Below, piece by piece: positions 8,408 to 16,660 of a stretch of 64,000 bases of DNA. Where the stretch lies: contig CAMBMO010000008.1 in the NCBI GenBank assembly GCA_945868805.1, forward strand, positions 1-64,000. Direction: 5' to 3'. Position 1 is the stretch's first letter; the number at the start of each line of letters is the position of its first letter. The stretch is from Singulisphaera sp. GP187 (GTDB taxonomy: Bacteria; Planctomycetota; Phycisphaerae; Phycisphaerales; SM1A02). The position numbers and the translations under genes were made by a program. The notes under the pieces are model-generated. The model ran no database searches. It was not told the DNA's origin and saw only the letters and a list, made by a program, of their open reading frames with translations.

Positions 8408-8531
8408 GCGGATGTAAGTCCGCATCAGCCAGACGTCGGTCGCAGAGAATTCTGTCGATTGGTGTCGGACTGATCAACAACGCCCTTTTCCCTCCCTCCG
8501 CCCCCGAGCCTTGTGCTCGGGGGTTTTTTTT
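8408..8531 (+). ncRNA. Candidate terminated leader RNA or small RNA upstream of efp
   Basis: About 124 nt between a plausible promoter and a strong intrinsic terminator, with no credible ORF. Near its 5' end a hairpin (TGCGGA, loop TGTAAG, TCCGCA) sits inside a closing helix GTCTG/CAGAC (from 8402). A second short hairpin CAGA-GAAT-TCTG lies near 8446. No separate promoter is evident between the terminator and efp, so this could be an attenuator controlling efp or an independent small RNA. I do not recognise a known riboswitch class. Confidence 0.45.
8501..8531 (+). terminator. Intrinsic terminator 49 bases before efp
   Basis: A perfect 9-bp G+C-rich stem (CCCCCGAGC / GCTCGGGGG) with a 5-base loop is followed by eight T (8524..8531). 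The T run exists only on the plus strand, so it acts on transcripts heading towards efp. Confidence 0.9.
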
Positions 8532-8580
8532 CTCCATTGGCTATCATCCCCCTCCCCAACCAAGGAAGCAGGTCAAAACT

Positions 8581-9135
8581 ATGAATTCGAACGATCTCAG
8601 ACCAGGCGTCGCAATCAAACTCGACGGTCGCCACTATGTGGTCACGCAATTCACTCATGTGACACCTGGCAATCTGCGCGCGTTCATTCAGATCAAGATC
8701 AAGGACATCGACAAGGGGACACTGCTTGAGAAGCGCCTTCGCTCCGGCGAAAATGTCGAGCAGGTCGAACTGGACCGTCGCCCGATGGAATACCTCTGGG
8801 CAAACGGTGCCAAGTTCGTCTTTCAAGATTCGGCGGACTTCGAGCAACATGAAATGGAAGAGTCGGTTGTTGGAGAGATGCCGCTTTACTGCAAGCCAAA
8901 CACCGAACTCGTCGTGCTCTGGTGCGACGGAAAACCGGTCTCGGTGGAACTACCGAATGTGGTCGAGCTTCAAGTGACTGACACAACTCCTGGCATCAAG
9001 GGTGCGACCGCGACGAATCAGCTGAAGGAAGCGACCTGCGAAACCGGATTGAAGACTCGGGTCCCGCCATTCATCACGATTGGCGAGGTCATCCGCATCA
9101 ACACGGTGGACGGTTCATACGCCAGCCGCGCGTAG
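8581..9135 (+). CDS. efp: Translation elongation factor P
   Basis: 184 residues, the usual EF-P length, with three beta-barrel domains. It opens with NDLRPGVAIKLDGRHYVV and has the conserved VELQVTDTTPGIKGATAT. EF-P relieves ribosome stalling at polyproline. The loop that reaches the peptidyl-transferase centre reads TPGNLRAF: Asn31 stands where E. coli has the modified lysine (K34 in PGKGQAF). ATG 8581 follows AAGGAAGCAGG. Its 3' end overlaps the convergent membrane-protein gene by 21 bases. Expression may depend on read-through of the terminator upstream. Confidence 0.95.
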   Translation: MNSNDLRPGVAIKLDGRHYVVTQFTHVTPGNLRAFIQIKIKDIDKGTLLEKRLRSGENVEQVELDRRPMEYLWANGAKFVFQDSADFEQHEMEESVVGEMPLYCKPNTELVVLWCDGKPVSVELPNVVELQVTDTTPGIKGATATNQLKEATCETGLKTRVPPFITIGEVIRINTVDGSYASRA

Positions 9136-10224
9136 TGCACGCGAAGGGCGTCGCTCGCCCGCAAGGTCTACCCGTGGCTCTGGAGTCGTCCATCGTTGCC
9201 AGAGATCGATGACTTCCGGTCCATCGCCGCGGCCAATTGGAAGCGCGACCGCGCCTTGTGGTCCAAGCATGATCGCCTGGTAGTTGGGCTTCTTCGCTGG
9301 AGAGAGTGCTTGAACAATCATCACTGAATCTTCGACAGTCCAGCGACGACCCGTGCGGTCATCGACCCAACCTGGACCCGCGCTCACAAGCCCGCGCGTT
9401 GTCTTGAACGCGACGAAGCGCTTGCCCAGCATCGACTTGAGCCAAGTGAGCGCGAACAATGTCCAAATCAGGAATCCAGAAATCAGCATCACATCCTCGA
9501 ATCCAATTGGTCTGGTCGAGCGAAGGACCGAGAAGGCATACGGTGTGAGAATGAGGAACGGGCTAAGTATGCCCAGTGCTTGGCGCTTGTTGCAGGACCA
9601 ACCGATCTCTTCGGGCTCGAGCAGCCCCGGCGCTGCGGAGAGGAGCGCGAGCGTTTGTGCAATCGATGGATCAACGAACGCCACCCGACCAACGTGTGTC
9701 GCGCGAAGGGTTGCGGTTGCTGCGACAATATGGGAGAGCTGAGTCTTCCGACGCGCAAAAAACCAAGAGCCCCCCAAGAGCCCCCCAAGAGCCCCAAGAG
9801 TGCCAAGAGTGCCAAGACACTGGCAAGCCCTGAGCTGCACTGCAGCGGCGGAGTCCCTTTGGCGCTCGATGAAACTGCGCCATTGCTTGCGATTCTCGCG
9901 CCCATCACGAACGAACCAGATGATCGTACTACTGAGTACCAAGACGACAAATCCCAATATCTGGTCAAAGCGCGGAATCAACGAAACCGGCACGACTCCT
10001 GGATTTCGCCGGGCCGCGAGCGCGAACAATGTGTCGAGCACCACCATTCCCATCGCGCTGAGAAATACCAATCCCATCATCGGCCACATCGCCTGCCACA
10101 TTGTGAGCGCGCTGGCCGGTGGCAGATCGAGGTGCGCCACATTGGATGAAAGTTCCGCCGGGATTAATGGGTTCGCCACCGTCACTGGGGAAATGTTAGC
10201 GGGGAATGTGATCGCCTCACCCAC
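9115..10224 (-). CDS. Membrane protein of unknown function, paralog of the next gene
   Basis: About 369 residues; the start is uncertain. GTG 10224 overlaps the stop of the upstream paralog, and GTG codons at 10185 and 10179 are alternatives. Four or so membrane helices are visible: MWQAMWPMMGLVFLSAMG, ILGFVVLVLSSTIIWF, LSPFLILTPYAF and LISGFLIWTLFAL. The C-terminal third is a soluble domain, [29 protein letters not shown] and [11 protein letters not shown], shared closely with the paralog. A Gly/Leu-rich stretch in the middle is encoded by a slippage-type repeat. No known domain is recognised. Confidence 0.7.
   Translation of the reverse strand: MGEAITFPANISPVTVANPLIPAELSSNVAHLDLPPASALTMWQAMWPMMGLVFLSAMGMVVLDTLFALAARRNPGVVPVSLIPRFDQILGFVVLVLSSTIIWFVRDGRENRKQWRSFIERQRDSAAAVQLRACQCLGTLGTLGALGGLLGGSWFFARRKTQLSHIVAATATLRATHVGRVAFVDPSIAQTLALLSAAPGLLEPEEIGWSCNKRQALGILSPFLILTPYAFSVLRSTRPIGFEDVMLISGFLIWTLFALTWLKSMLGKRFVAFKTTRGLVSAGPGWVDDRTGRRWTVEDSVMIVQALSPAKKPNYQAIMLGPQGAVALPIGRGDGPEVIDLWQRWTTPEPRVDLAGERRPSRALRAAGV
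9763..9820. repeat. Tandem repeat of CCAAGAG-based units inside a coding region
   Basis: Six units in a row: two of 11 bp (CCAAGAGCCCC), then four of 9 bp (CCAAGAGCC, CCAAGAGTG twice, CCAAGACAC). On the coding minus strand they specify a low-complexity Gly/Leu/Thr stretch (LGTLGTLGALGGLLGG). Copy-number change in the 11-bp units would shift the frame. Confidence 0.85.
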
Positions 10225-11290
10225 GCTTCCTGAGCCGATTCCACTTGAGCGTCCGCCGGAGACCGCGGCCAATGATGCCGCGCGGCTGGTTGTCGTCGCG
10301 TGGAGTGAACAAGTCGATTCGTGGAACTGGAGTCGTCCACCTCTGCCAGAGATTGATGAATGCACGGCTTTTCCCCTTGCCAATCTGAATCGTGATCGCG
10401 CTTGTGGGTCCGAGGAGTGTCGCCGAATATCCAGGCTTTTTCCCTGGCCACTCTTCACGAATCACAAGCACGGAATCTTCGACGGTCCAGCGGCGACCAT
10501 CGGGATGGTCGACCCACCCGGGACCGGCGCGAACAATTCCGCGCGTCGTCTTGAGCAGTTCGAATCGCTCGCCGAGCACCGAGACGATCCAGAAGAACGC
10601 CAAGAGGGCGAACGGAGTCCAGATCACAAGGCAGATGATGTGGAGGACTCCCATCCACCCAAGCGGCGCACCTGTGCCAAGCGCGGTGACACCCTTGAAG
10701 GCATTCCCGCTCAGAAAGTAGAGAGGCCAGCAGATCCAAAATAATTCCAACCAGTTGAAGGTGCCGCCGATTTCTTCCATCTCGAGCAGACCAGGCGGCG
10801 ATGCGTTGGCGATGAGTTTCGTAGTGATCGACAAAGGAACGAATGCGATGCGACCAGGAAAACTCGCGCGCAGATTCGACGCCGCCTCTTTCGGATAGGT
10901 CTCCATCGGTTTCAGGAGCCACCTGCTTGCTGGCTCGAAGTTCTGCCACAGAATCGCGAGTTGCGGCGACTCGCTGCCGAGTTTCGCATCGGCTTCGCAC
11001 TTTTTGATCGCCGCACGCTTGCACAGGAAGCCAGTCGCGCATATTGCGCCGGCGAGCGCGACCACTGTGAACCCCGCGAAGAGGGAGAGCGTGAGTCCAA
11101 GGTCACCGCCAGTGCGCGGATTCCCATCCCAGAGCAGAAGGACAACCAAGCCAATCGGCGAACCCAGCACCACGAGCGCGATCGGCCAGACAGTTCCGAG
11201 CCCCCATCCTCGCGGATTCCGTGGGGGAACATCGATCACCGCAATGTTCTTCGGCAGCTTGCCCGAAAGATTTCCCGAAAGGTCGTTCAA
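10217..11290 (-). CDS. Membrane protein of unknown function, paralog of the preceding entry
   Basis: About 357 residues, assuming the TTG at 11290 that overlaps the glyA stop (TTGA). It shares its C-terminal third with the neighbour: [30 protein letters not shown], and [16 protein letters not shown]. Membrane segments include [51 protein letters not shown] and [18 protein letters not shown]. Tandem duplication is the simple explanation for the pair. Both follow glyA on the minus strand with overlapping ends, so they probably share its transcript. The function is not recognised. Confidence 0.65.
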   Translation of the reverse strand: MNDLSGNLSGKLPKNIAVIDVPPRNPRGWGLGTVWPIALVVLGSPIGLVVLLLWDGNPRTGGDLGLTLSLFAGFTVVALAGAICATGFLCKRAAIKKCEADAKLGSESPQLAILWQNFEPASRWLLKPMETYPKEAASNLRASFPGRIAFVPLSITTKLIANASPPGLLEMEEIGGTFNWLELFWICWPLYFLSGNAFKGVTALGTGAPLGWMGVLHIICLVIWTPFALLAFFWIVSVLGERFELLKTTRGIVRAGPGWVDHPDGRRWTVEDSVLVIREEWPGKKPGYSATLLGPTSAITIQIGKGKSRAFINLWQRWTTPVPRIDLFTPRDDNQPRGIIGRGLRRTLKWNRLRKRG

Positions 11291-12603
11291 TGCGGCAGTG
11301 GGAAGGGCTTGCAGAATTCGCGGATCTCTTCGCGCACGTTCGTGCAGGTTTCGGCATCGCCCTTTGATCCCATCACACGGTCGAGCCATTCACCGACACG
11401 TTTCATGTCCGCTTCACCAAGTCCGCGCGTGGTGAGAGCAGGCGTTCCGAGTCGCAGACCACTTGTCACCACGGGCGAACGAGGATCATTGGGTATGCCG
11501 TTCTTGTTGCAAATGATGCCTGCTTTCTCAAGCCACTTCTCGGCATCGGCGCCGGTGAGATCTGCATCGCGAGGTCGCAGGTCGACGAGCATCAGGTGAT
11601 TGTCCGTCCCGCCAGAACAAAGTCGATATCCGCGAGCCTGCAGTTCTGCAGCAAGTGCCTGCGCATTCTTCACCACCTGCTGACAGTATGTCTTGAACGA
11701 TGGCTGGAGCGCCTCGCCGAACGCAAGCGCCTTCGCCGCGATGATGTGCATAAGCGGTCCGCCTTGAACACCTGGAAAGACCTTTCGATCGATCTTCGTC
11801 GCGAGTTCTTCGTCGTTGGTCATGATCATTCCGCCGCGAGGACCACGCAAAGTCTTGTGCGTCGTCGTCGTGACGAGTTGCGCGTGCGGGAATGGACTAG
11901 GGTGAACTCCCGTGGCACAGAGTCCGGCGATGTGCGCGATGTCCGCCATCAGCAGCGCACCGACCATGTCCGCAATCGCACGGAAGCGCGCGAAGTCGAT
12001 GACCCGCGAGTAGGCGGAGTATCCACAGATGATGAGTTTGGGCTTGTGCTCGATTGCGAGACGCTCGATCTCGTCGAAGTCGAGTCGTTCCGTCGTCGGA
12101 TCCAATCCGTAGTCGACGATCTTGTAGAAGGTCCCGCTGAAATTCACTTTCAAACCGTGGCTGAGGTGACCACCCGACTTGATGGGAAGACTGAGCACCG
12201 TGTCGCCAGGATTCAGGACCGCCATGAACGCCGCGATGTTGGCATTCGCACCGCAATGAGGTTGCACATTCGCAAACTTGCACCCAAAGAGTTGCTTGGC
12301 TCGGTCGCGCGCGAGATTTTCGGCGAGATCGTGAAACTCGCAGCCACCGTAGTAGCGCTTGCCGGGGTAACCCTCTGCGTACTTGTTGGTCATCCACGAA
12401 CCAGCCGCGTGCGTGACCGCCGCACTGACATGATTCTCGCTGGCGATGAGTTCGAGCGTGGTTTCCTGGCGGGTGCGCTCCCCCGCCAGAATTTTCGCAA
12501 GTTCGCTGTCGCACCCACCCAAGAGTGCGAGAAGCTGGTCGGACATGTTGGGCATCGTCGTGTTCGTGGAGTTCGATGGCGTTCGTGCAGAAGCGGTGGT
12601 CAT
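11287..12603 (-). CDS. glyA: Serine hydroxymethyltransferase
   Basis: 438 residues from ATG 12603; ATG 12555 and 12546 are alternatives. It interconverts serine plus tetrahydrofolate with glycine plus 5,10-methylene-THF, the main source of one-carbon units. Family motifs are [41 protein letters not shown] and the PLP-lysine motif [14 protein letters not shown] (Lys250). The reading frame is intact. It is divergent from the alkyltransferase gene by 44 bases. folD and purC, further right in the window, belong to the same one-carbon and purine network. Confidence 0.96.
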   Translation of the reverse strand: MTTASARTPSNSTNTTMPNMSDQLLALLGGCDSELAKILAGERTRQETTLELIASENHVSAAVTHAAGSWMTNKYAEGYPGKRYYGGCEFHDLAENLARDRAKQLFGCKFANVQPHCGANANIAAFMAVLNPGDTVLSLPIKSGGHLSHGLKVNFSGTFYKIVDYGLDPTTERLDFDEIERLAIEHKPKLIICGYSAYSRVIDFARFRAIADMVGALLMADIAHIAGLCATGVHPSPFPHAQLVTTTTHKTLRGPRGGMIMTNDEELATKIDRKVFPGVQGGPLMHIIAAKALAFGEALQPSFKTYCQQVVKNAQALAAELQARGYRLCSGGTDNHLMLVDLRPRDADLTGADAEKWLEKAGIICNKNGIPNDPRSPVVTSGLRLGTPALTTRGLGEADMKRVGEWLDRVMGSKGDAETCTNVREEIREFCKPFPLPH

Positions 12604-12647
12604 GCCACCAATGCTACTGCGCCAATGCTTTGTATCGTGCCACCCGA

Positions 12648-13190
12648 ATGACCGTCCATCAACAATCATTCTTTGGAGCGACAATCGAAATCGAGATGCA
12701 CGACGGCATGCCATTCACTCGCTATCGAGCTGGTTCTCCAAAGCGAAAGTCTCGCCCACCGACCGACTGCGATGTCGTTTCTGTGATGACGTTGATCGAT
12801 GGATGGACCTCTGGCCGCAAGATCAAATGCGCCGAGATCCTGAAGTTTCTGCCGAAGGATCCACCATTCCTCGCGGCATGTTGGCGCGCATCGCTTTCGA
12901 TCCCTGCAGGAGAAACCCGAACATATGGATGGCTCGCGGCCGCCGCTGGACGCCCCACTGCTCACCGTGCCGCGGCGCAGTCGATGGCGAGGAACCCGCT
13001 CGCACCACTCGTTCCGTGCCACCGTGTCTTGGGTGCGAACTGCCTCGGTGGATTCTGCGGAGCGAATGCGTCCACGATGGGCGACTCGCCATCCCACTGG
13101 GCGCTCGCGCTGAAACGAAGACTGATTGAAATCGAATCGAAGCCAGCACCGCGAACTCGCTTCAGTAAATCAAAGAGGAAATCGAAATGA
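12648..13190 (+). CDS. Methylated-DNA--protein-cysteine methyltransferase (Ogt/MGMT family)
   Basis: 180 residues from ATG 12648. The active-site motif PCHRVLG is present, preceded by the DNA-binding part [21 protein letters not shown] and RNPLAPLV. The enzyme removes alkyl groups from O6-alkylguanine by transfer to its own cysteine. The C-terminal segment after GGFCGAN is less conserved than usual: the common K-x-x-L-L-x-x-E is replaced by [12 protein letters not shown]. The end is Lys/Arg-rich. It overlaps the next gene by four bases (ATGA), an odd partner for a sugar-nucleotide enzyme. Confidence 0.85.
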   Translation: MTVHQQSFFGATIEIEMHDGMPFTRYRAGSPKRKSRPPTDCDVVSVMTLIDGWTSGRKIKCAEILKFLPKDPPFLAACWRASLSIPAGETRTYGWLAAAAGRPTAHRAAAQSMARNPLAPLVPCHRVLGANCLGGFCGANASTMGDSPSHWALALKRRLIEIESKPAPRTRFSKSKRKSK

Positions 13191-15997
13191 ACATCACGAT
13201 GGTTGGAACTGGCTATGTCGGACTCGTCACTGGAGCGTGCTTCGCAGACATGGGAAACCATGTGACATGTCTCGACATCGACGAGACCAAGATCGCGACG
13301 CTCAAACGCGGCGAGAGCCCGATCTACGAGCCAGGACTCTCGGAGATGATTCAGCGCAACGCACACGCGGGTCGACTGGAGTTCACGACCGATCGGTCCG
13401 TCGCCTACCGCGATGCCACGATCATCTTCATTTGCGTTGGAACGCCAAGCCGCGACGATGGAAGCGCGGACTTGCAGTATGTGCTCAAGGTCGCTGATGA
13501 CATCGCAGTCGAACTGGAACGCGGTGGTGCGGCAGCGCCGATCAAGACCGTGGTGGTCAAGAGCACCGTCCCCGTGGGCACGAGTCACACCGTCCGAGAT
13601 GCCATCCGAGCTCGGACAAAGGTCCCATTTCGAATCGCAGACAATCCTGAATTTTTGAAGGAAGGTGATGCGATCATGGACTTCATGAAGCCCGACCGGG
13701 TGGTCTGTGGCGTCGATGATTCCGAGACTGGCGATGTGATGCGGACGCTTTACGACCCATTTGTTCGCCAGGGTAATCCGATTTTTATCCTTGATGTCCG
13801 GAGTGCCGAAATGGTGAAGTACGCCAGCAATGCGATGCTCGCCTGCAAGATTTCGTTCATCAACGAGATTGCGAATCTTTGCGAGCGGTATGGCGCGGAT
13901 ATCGGAGCGGTCCGCGAAGGTATGTGTGCGGACAAGCGAATCGGCAAGCAGTTTCTTTATCCAGGGCTTGGCTACGGCGGAAGTTGCTTGACCGGAAAGC
14001 ACACGGTTCTGGCACGACGCGCAGGGCGAACTTCGCTTGTTCGGCTCGATGAGCTCTTCACGAATTCACTCGACGGTATTCAGGAAACGCCCGATCTTGA
14101 AGTGCTCTCGTGGGCACCCGGAGATTCGGCTCCGCAATTCCGACCCGCCACCGGAATCAGTCGGCGTTGGTACGAGGGTGACGGCGTCGAGATCCGCACG
14201 AAGATGGGTCGGCGTGTCGTCGCGACTTCCGATCACCCGATGGTGCTGCTTGATGTGGCAGGACAACATCGGGTTTTCCCGGCCGGAATGGTCTGCGAAG
14301 GCGATTGGTTGCCCGTCGCTGTGGGATGCGAAAAGCAGGATGAACGCTCGACGGACTCGGCGCCAGCTCCGGCTCTGGTCATGGACATACTCGCCTGCGC
14401 AGTAGCGGCCGAAATCGCCGACGAGCAGATCATCGTCCGACTCGCAGACGCGGGACTTCGTGCGCTCGGGCGACTCGATGCGACCACCGTCGAGCAAGCG
14501 CTCGGGCGACTCGATGCGACCACCGTCGAGCAAGCGATCGCACAACTCGCGCATCCGCGCGGTCGCAATCGTGCATCCGACATTCTGCGAGGCGGAGTCC
14601 TCCGACTCGACGAGGCACGATTGCTGGGCTTGCCGATCGAGGACGCAACGTTCGGAACTGCGCGAAATGGGACGTACCTGCCGCGAGTACTCGAAATGAA
14701 CGAACGCTTCTGGCGAGTCCTCGGGCTGTACCTCGCAGAGGGCCATGTCAGTGCGGATGGACGCCGTCGCAGAATCGCCTGGAGTTTCCACCCAACCGAT
14801 GAACCAGAACTCGTCGAAGAGGTCGCGTCGTTCTGGCAATCGATCGGCGTTCGCTGCGATGTTCGTCGCATGTCAACCACGATGCAGGTCTCGGTCTCGT
14901 CGCGAATCCTTGCGTCGATCATCGAAAGTCTCAAAGCCGGCGGAAACTGTTACACACATCGGATTCCCGATCTCGCGTGGACCGCGACAGAGTCGTGCAA
15001 ACGGGCACTGTTGAGCGGGATGTGGCACGGCGACGGATCGTGGTCGAAAGTCCGCGGAGGACCGAGCATCGTGCTCGAGTACGGCACGGTGAGCGCACTT
15101 CTCGCCGACGGAATCGTTCGGTTGCTCGGAGACATCGGAGTCATCGCTCGTGTCAGGGCTAGGCGCGTCGCAAAGAGCGAGCGGACGACGTATCGGCTGA
15201 CGGTTTCAAGCGCATCCAATATCGAGCGGGTGCCCGAACTGACTTGCGCGAGCGAGAGGGACGAGGCACTCCTCTCGATCGCGAAGCGGTCCAAGCGCAC
15301 TGCTCCAACAGGTTCCCGACAGGTTGGGGAGAGTGCGGCGACAGCGGTGCGGGTGGTGTCGGTCCGCAAGCGACAGATCGTCGGCCCCGTTTTTTCGCTT
15401 GAGGTTCCCGGTGCTCACACATTCGTCACGAACCACGGCCTCGTCGTCCACAACTGTTTTCCGAAAGATACCCAAGCCGTTGTCGCAATGGGAAAGTCCA
15501 TCGGTTTTGACTGTAAGCTCAATGCTGCGGTCCACAACGTGAACCAAGATCAGCGTGCGCACTTTTGGGCGAAAATCCAAAAGGAACTTGGGGACGATTT
15601 GCGTGGTAAATGCCTGGCTTTTTGGGGGGTTGCGTTCAAACCCAAGACCGACGACATCCGAGAAGCACCCAGTCTGGCATTGATGGAGCGGGCCTTGAGC
15701 GCCGGTGCGAAAGTACGCGCTTACGACCCCGTTGCCATGGAGCACCTGGCAACTGAAATGCCGTCGGTCGGGTGCGCGAAAGATCTCTACTCGGTCCTCG
15801 ATGGGGCCGATGCGCTCATTATCTGCACAGAATGGGCTGAATTTCGGGCTCCGGACTTCCAGGAAGTTCGACGACGACTTGCCACGCCAACCATTTTCGA
15901 TGGCCGAAACCTGTATCGATTGAACCAGATGAGCGATGCCGGATTCACCTACGCGTCGGTCGGGCGCCAGACGGTCCGACCGCGACAGTCCAGTTGA
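13187..15997 (+). CDS. ugd: UDP-glucose 6-dehydrogenase precursor containing an intein
   Basis: A 936-residue precursor. The exteins (residues 1-266 and 757-936, 446 in total) make a normal UDP-glucose/GDP-mannose dehydrogenase. The N-terminal NAD fold is MVGTGYVGLVTGACFADMG, with FICVGTPS, KSTVPVGT, and NPEFLKEGDAI. The centre has the SAEMVKYASNAMLA helix, and the C-terminal fold has FWGVAFKPKTDDIREAPS. The enzyme oxidises UDP-glucose to UDP-glucuronate for polysaccharides. The catalytic motif GGSCFPKD is split: GGS is followed by the intein, and CFPKD resumes after it. Splicing would rebuild the active site exactly. No frameshift or internal stop is seen. Confidence 0.95.
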   Translation: MNITMVGTGYVGLVTGACFADMGNHVTCLDIDETKIATLKRGESPIYEPGLSEMIQRNAHAGRLEFTTDRSVAYRDATIIFICVGTPSRDDGSADLQYVLKVADDIAVELERGGAAAPIKTVVVKSTVPVGTSHTVRDAIRARTKVPFRIADNPEFLKEGDAIMDFMKPDRVVCGVDDSETGDVMRTLYDPFVRQGNPIFILDVRSAEMVKYASNAMLACKISFINEIANLCERYGADIGAVREGMCADKRIGKQFLYPGLGYGGSCLTGKHTVLARRAGRTSLVRLDELFTNSLDGIQETPDLEVLSWAPGDSAPQFRPATGISRRWYEGDGVEIRTKMGRRVVATSDHPMVLLDVAGQHRVFPAGMVCEGDWLPVAVGCEKQDERSTDSAPAPALVMDILACAVAAEIADEQIIVRLADAGLRALGRLDATTVEQALGRLDATTVEQAIAQLAHPRGRNRASDILRGGVLRLDEARLLGLPIEDATFGTARNGTYLPRVLEMNERFWRVLGLYLAEGHVSADGRRRRIAWSFHPTDEPELVEEVASFWQSIGVRCDVRRMSTTMQVSVSSRILASIIESLKAGGNCYTHRIPDLAWTATESCKRALLSGMWHGDGSWSKVRGGPSIVLEYGTVSALLADGIVRLLGDIGVIARVRARRVAKSERTTYRLTVSSASNIERVPELTCASERDEALLSIAKRSKRTAPTGSRQVGESAATAVRVVSVRKRQIVGPVFSLEVPGAHTFVTNHGLVVHNCFPKDTQAVVAMGKSIGFDCKLNAAVHNVNQDQRAHFWAKIQKELGDDLRGKCLAFWGVAFKPKTDDIREAPSLALMERALSAGAKVRAYDPVAMEHLATEMPSVGCAKDLYSVLDGADALIICTEWAEFRAPDFQEVRRRLATPTIFDGRNLYRLNQMSDAGFTYASVGRQTVRPRQSS
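13985..15454 (+). mobile_element. Intein with LAGLIDADG homing endonuclease inside ugd
   Basis: 490 residues, precursor positions 267-756. It begins with Cys (CLTGKHTVLARR, block A) and ends with GLVVHN, followed by extein Cys757. Block B is VVATSDHPMVLLD with the T-x-x-H motif at 347-350. Block F is GPVFSLEVPGAHTFVTNHG. Two LAGLIDADG-type helices are visible, LGLYLAEGHV (512-521) and LLSGMWHGDG (608-617), each with an acidic residue near its end, so a two-motif monomeric endonuclease is probably encoded and perhaps active. All residues for class 1 splicing (Cys1, TxxH, penultimate His, terminal Asn, Cys+1) are present. Confidence 0.95.
14462..14533 (+). repeat. Perfect 36-bp tandem duplication inside the intein
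   Basis: Two identical 36-base units (14462..14497 and 14498..14533) encode ALGRLDATTVEQ twice in frame, followed by a partial third AIAQL. It lies between the splicing block B and the first endonuclease motif, where length changes are tolerated. Perfect identity indicates recent origin. Confidence 0.95.
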
Positions 15998-16044
15998 TGC
16001 CACCAAAAAACTCGTTAAAACTAGCAATTTTTAGAGATATTCAC

Positions 16045-16074
16045 TTGCGGACGATCCCTCGGATCCCGTACATT
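16045..16074 (+). promoter_or_regulatory. Promoter of the HU-like gene
   Basis: -35 TTGCGG (16045..16050), 18-base spacer, -10 TACATT (16069..16074). The leader would be about 70 nt long. Confidence 0.45.
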
Positions 16075-16152
16075 TCGGGCGCCGCATGACGAGTGCGGAT
16101 GGGAGCGAGACCATTTTCTCGACAAGGACAGTCCATAGAAAGGCATCTCAAG

Positions 16153-16557
16153 ATGGCAACAATGACCAAGAAGTCGGCTGCAAAGAAGTCGACAAAGACC
16201 GCAAAGGCTCCAAAGGCATCAGCCAAGAAGGCGTTCAAGCCAACGAGCTCGAGCAAGGTTCGCACACGCAGTCAGATCATTGCGGAACTCGCCTTCGCGT
16301 CTGACATCAAGAAGTCAGTCGTGAAGGAAGTCTTCGAAAACCTCGGCACGATGATCGGTTGCGATCTCGGCGGTCGTGGTCCAGGCGTGTTCAGCTTCAT
16401 GGGTCTCATGAAGATGAAGACTGTCAAGAAGCCAGCGACCAAGGAACGAACCGGAGTGAATCCATTCACGAAGGAAACCCAGGTCTTCAAGGCGAAGCCA
16501 GCGAGCAAGAAGGTTCGCGTTCGTCCGACCAAGGCTCTCAACGAGATGGTCAGCTGA
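16153..16557 (+). CDS. HU-family nucleoid protein with Lys/Ala-rich N-terminal tail
   Basis: 134 residues from ATG 16153. Residues 1-40 are a basic tail of K, A, T and S (KKSAAKKSTKTAKAPKAS), like eukaryotic histone H1 tails. The rest matches the HU/IHF fold: RTRSQIIAELAFASDIKKSVV, VFENLGTMIGCDL, GPGVFSFMGLMKMKTVKKPAT, then NPFTKETQVFKAKPASKKVRVRP with the DNA-binding arm. It likely compacts DNA. It has its own promoter and terminator. An upstream ATG at 16093 is possible but adds no conserved sequence. Confidence 0.85.
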   Translation: MATMTKKSAAKKSTKTAKAPKASAKKAFKPTSSSKVRTRSQIIAELAFASDIKKSVVKEVFENLGTMIGCDLGGRGPGVFSFMGLMKMKTVKKPATKERTGVNPFTKETQVFKAKPASKKVRVRPTKALNEMVS

Positions 16558-16601
16558 TTCGATCGACTTTGTTCGTCGATAAGTGTTGAGAAACACTTCA
16601 T

Positions 16602-16632
16602 GCGGCTTCGCTTCGGCGAGGCCGCTTTTTTT
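16602..16632 (+). terminator. Terminator of the HU-like gene
   Basis: Stem GCGGCTTCGC / GCGAGGCCGC with a TTCG tetraloop and seven T (16626..16632). One internal mismatch is tolerated. Confidence 0.9.
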
Positions 16633-16660
16633 ATGTCAACTCTTGGATTGTCGAGTTCGA

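Noticed and set aside
8228-8473. Plus-strand 81-residue frame before efp
   Set aside because: It overlaps the DUF1573 start, lacks a ribosome binding site, and crosses the promoter and structured RNA.
9763-9820. Possible CRISPR array
   Set aside because: Units are 9-11 bases with no spacers; it is a slippage repeat in a coding region.
13187-15997. The 936-residue dehydrogenase first looked like a fusion or an assembly error
   Set aside because: All intein splicing blocks and flanking residues are present, and removing 490 residues restores a continuous GGSCFPKD motif.
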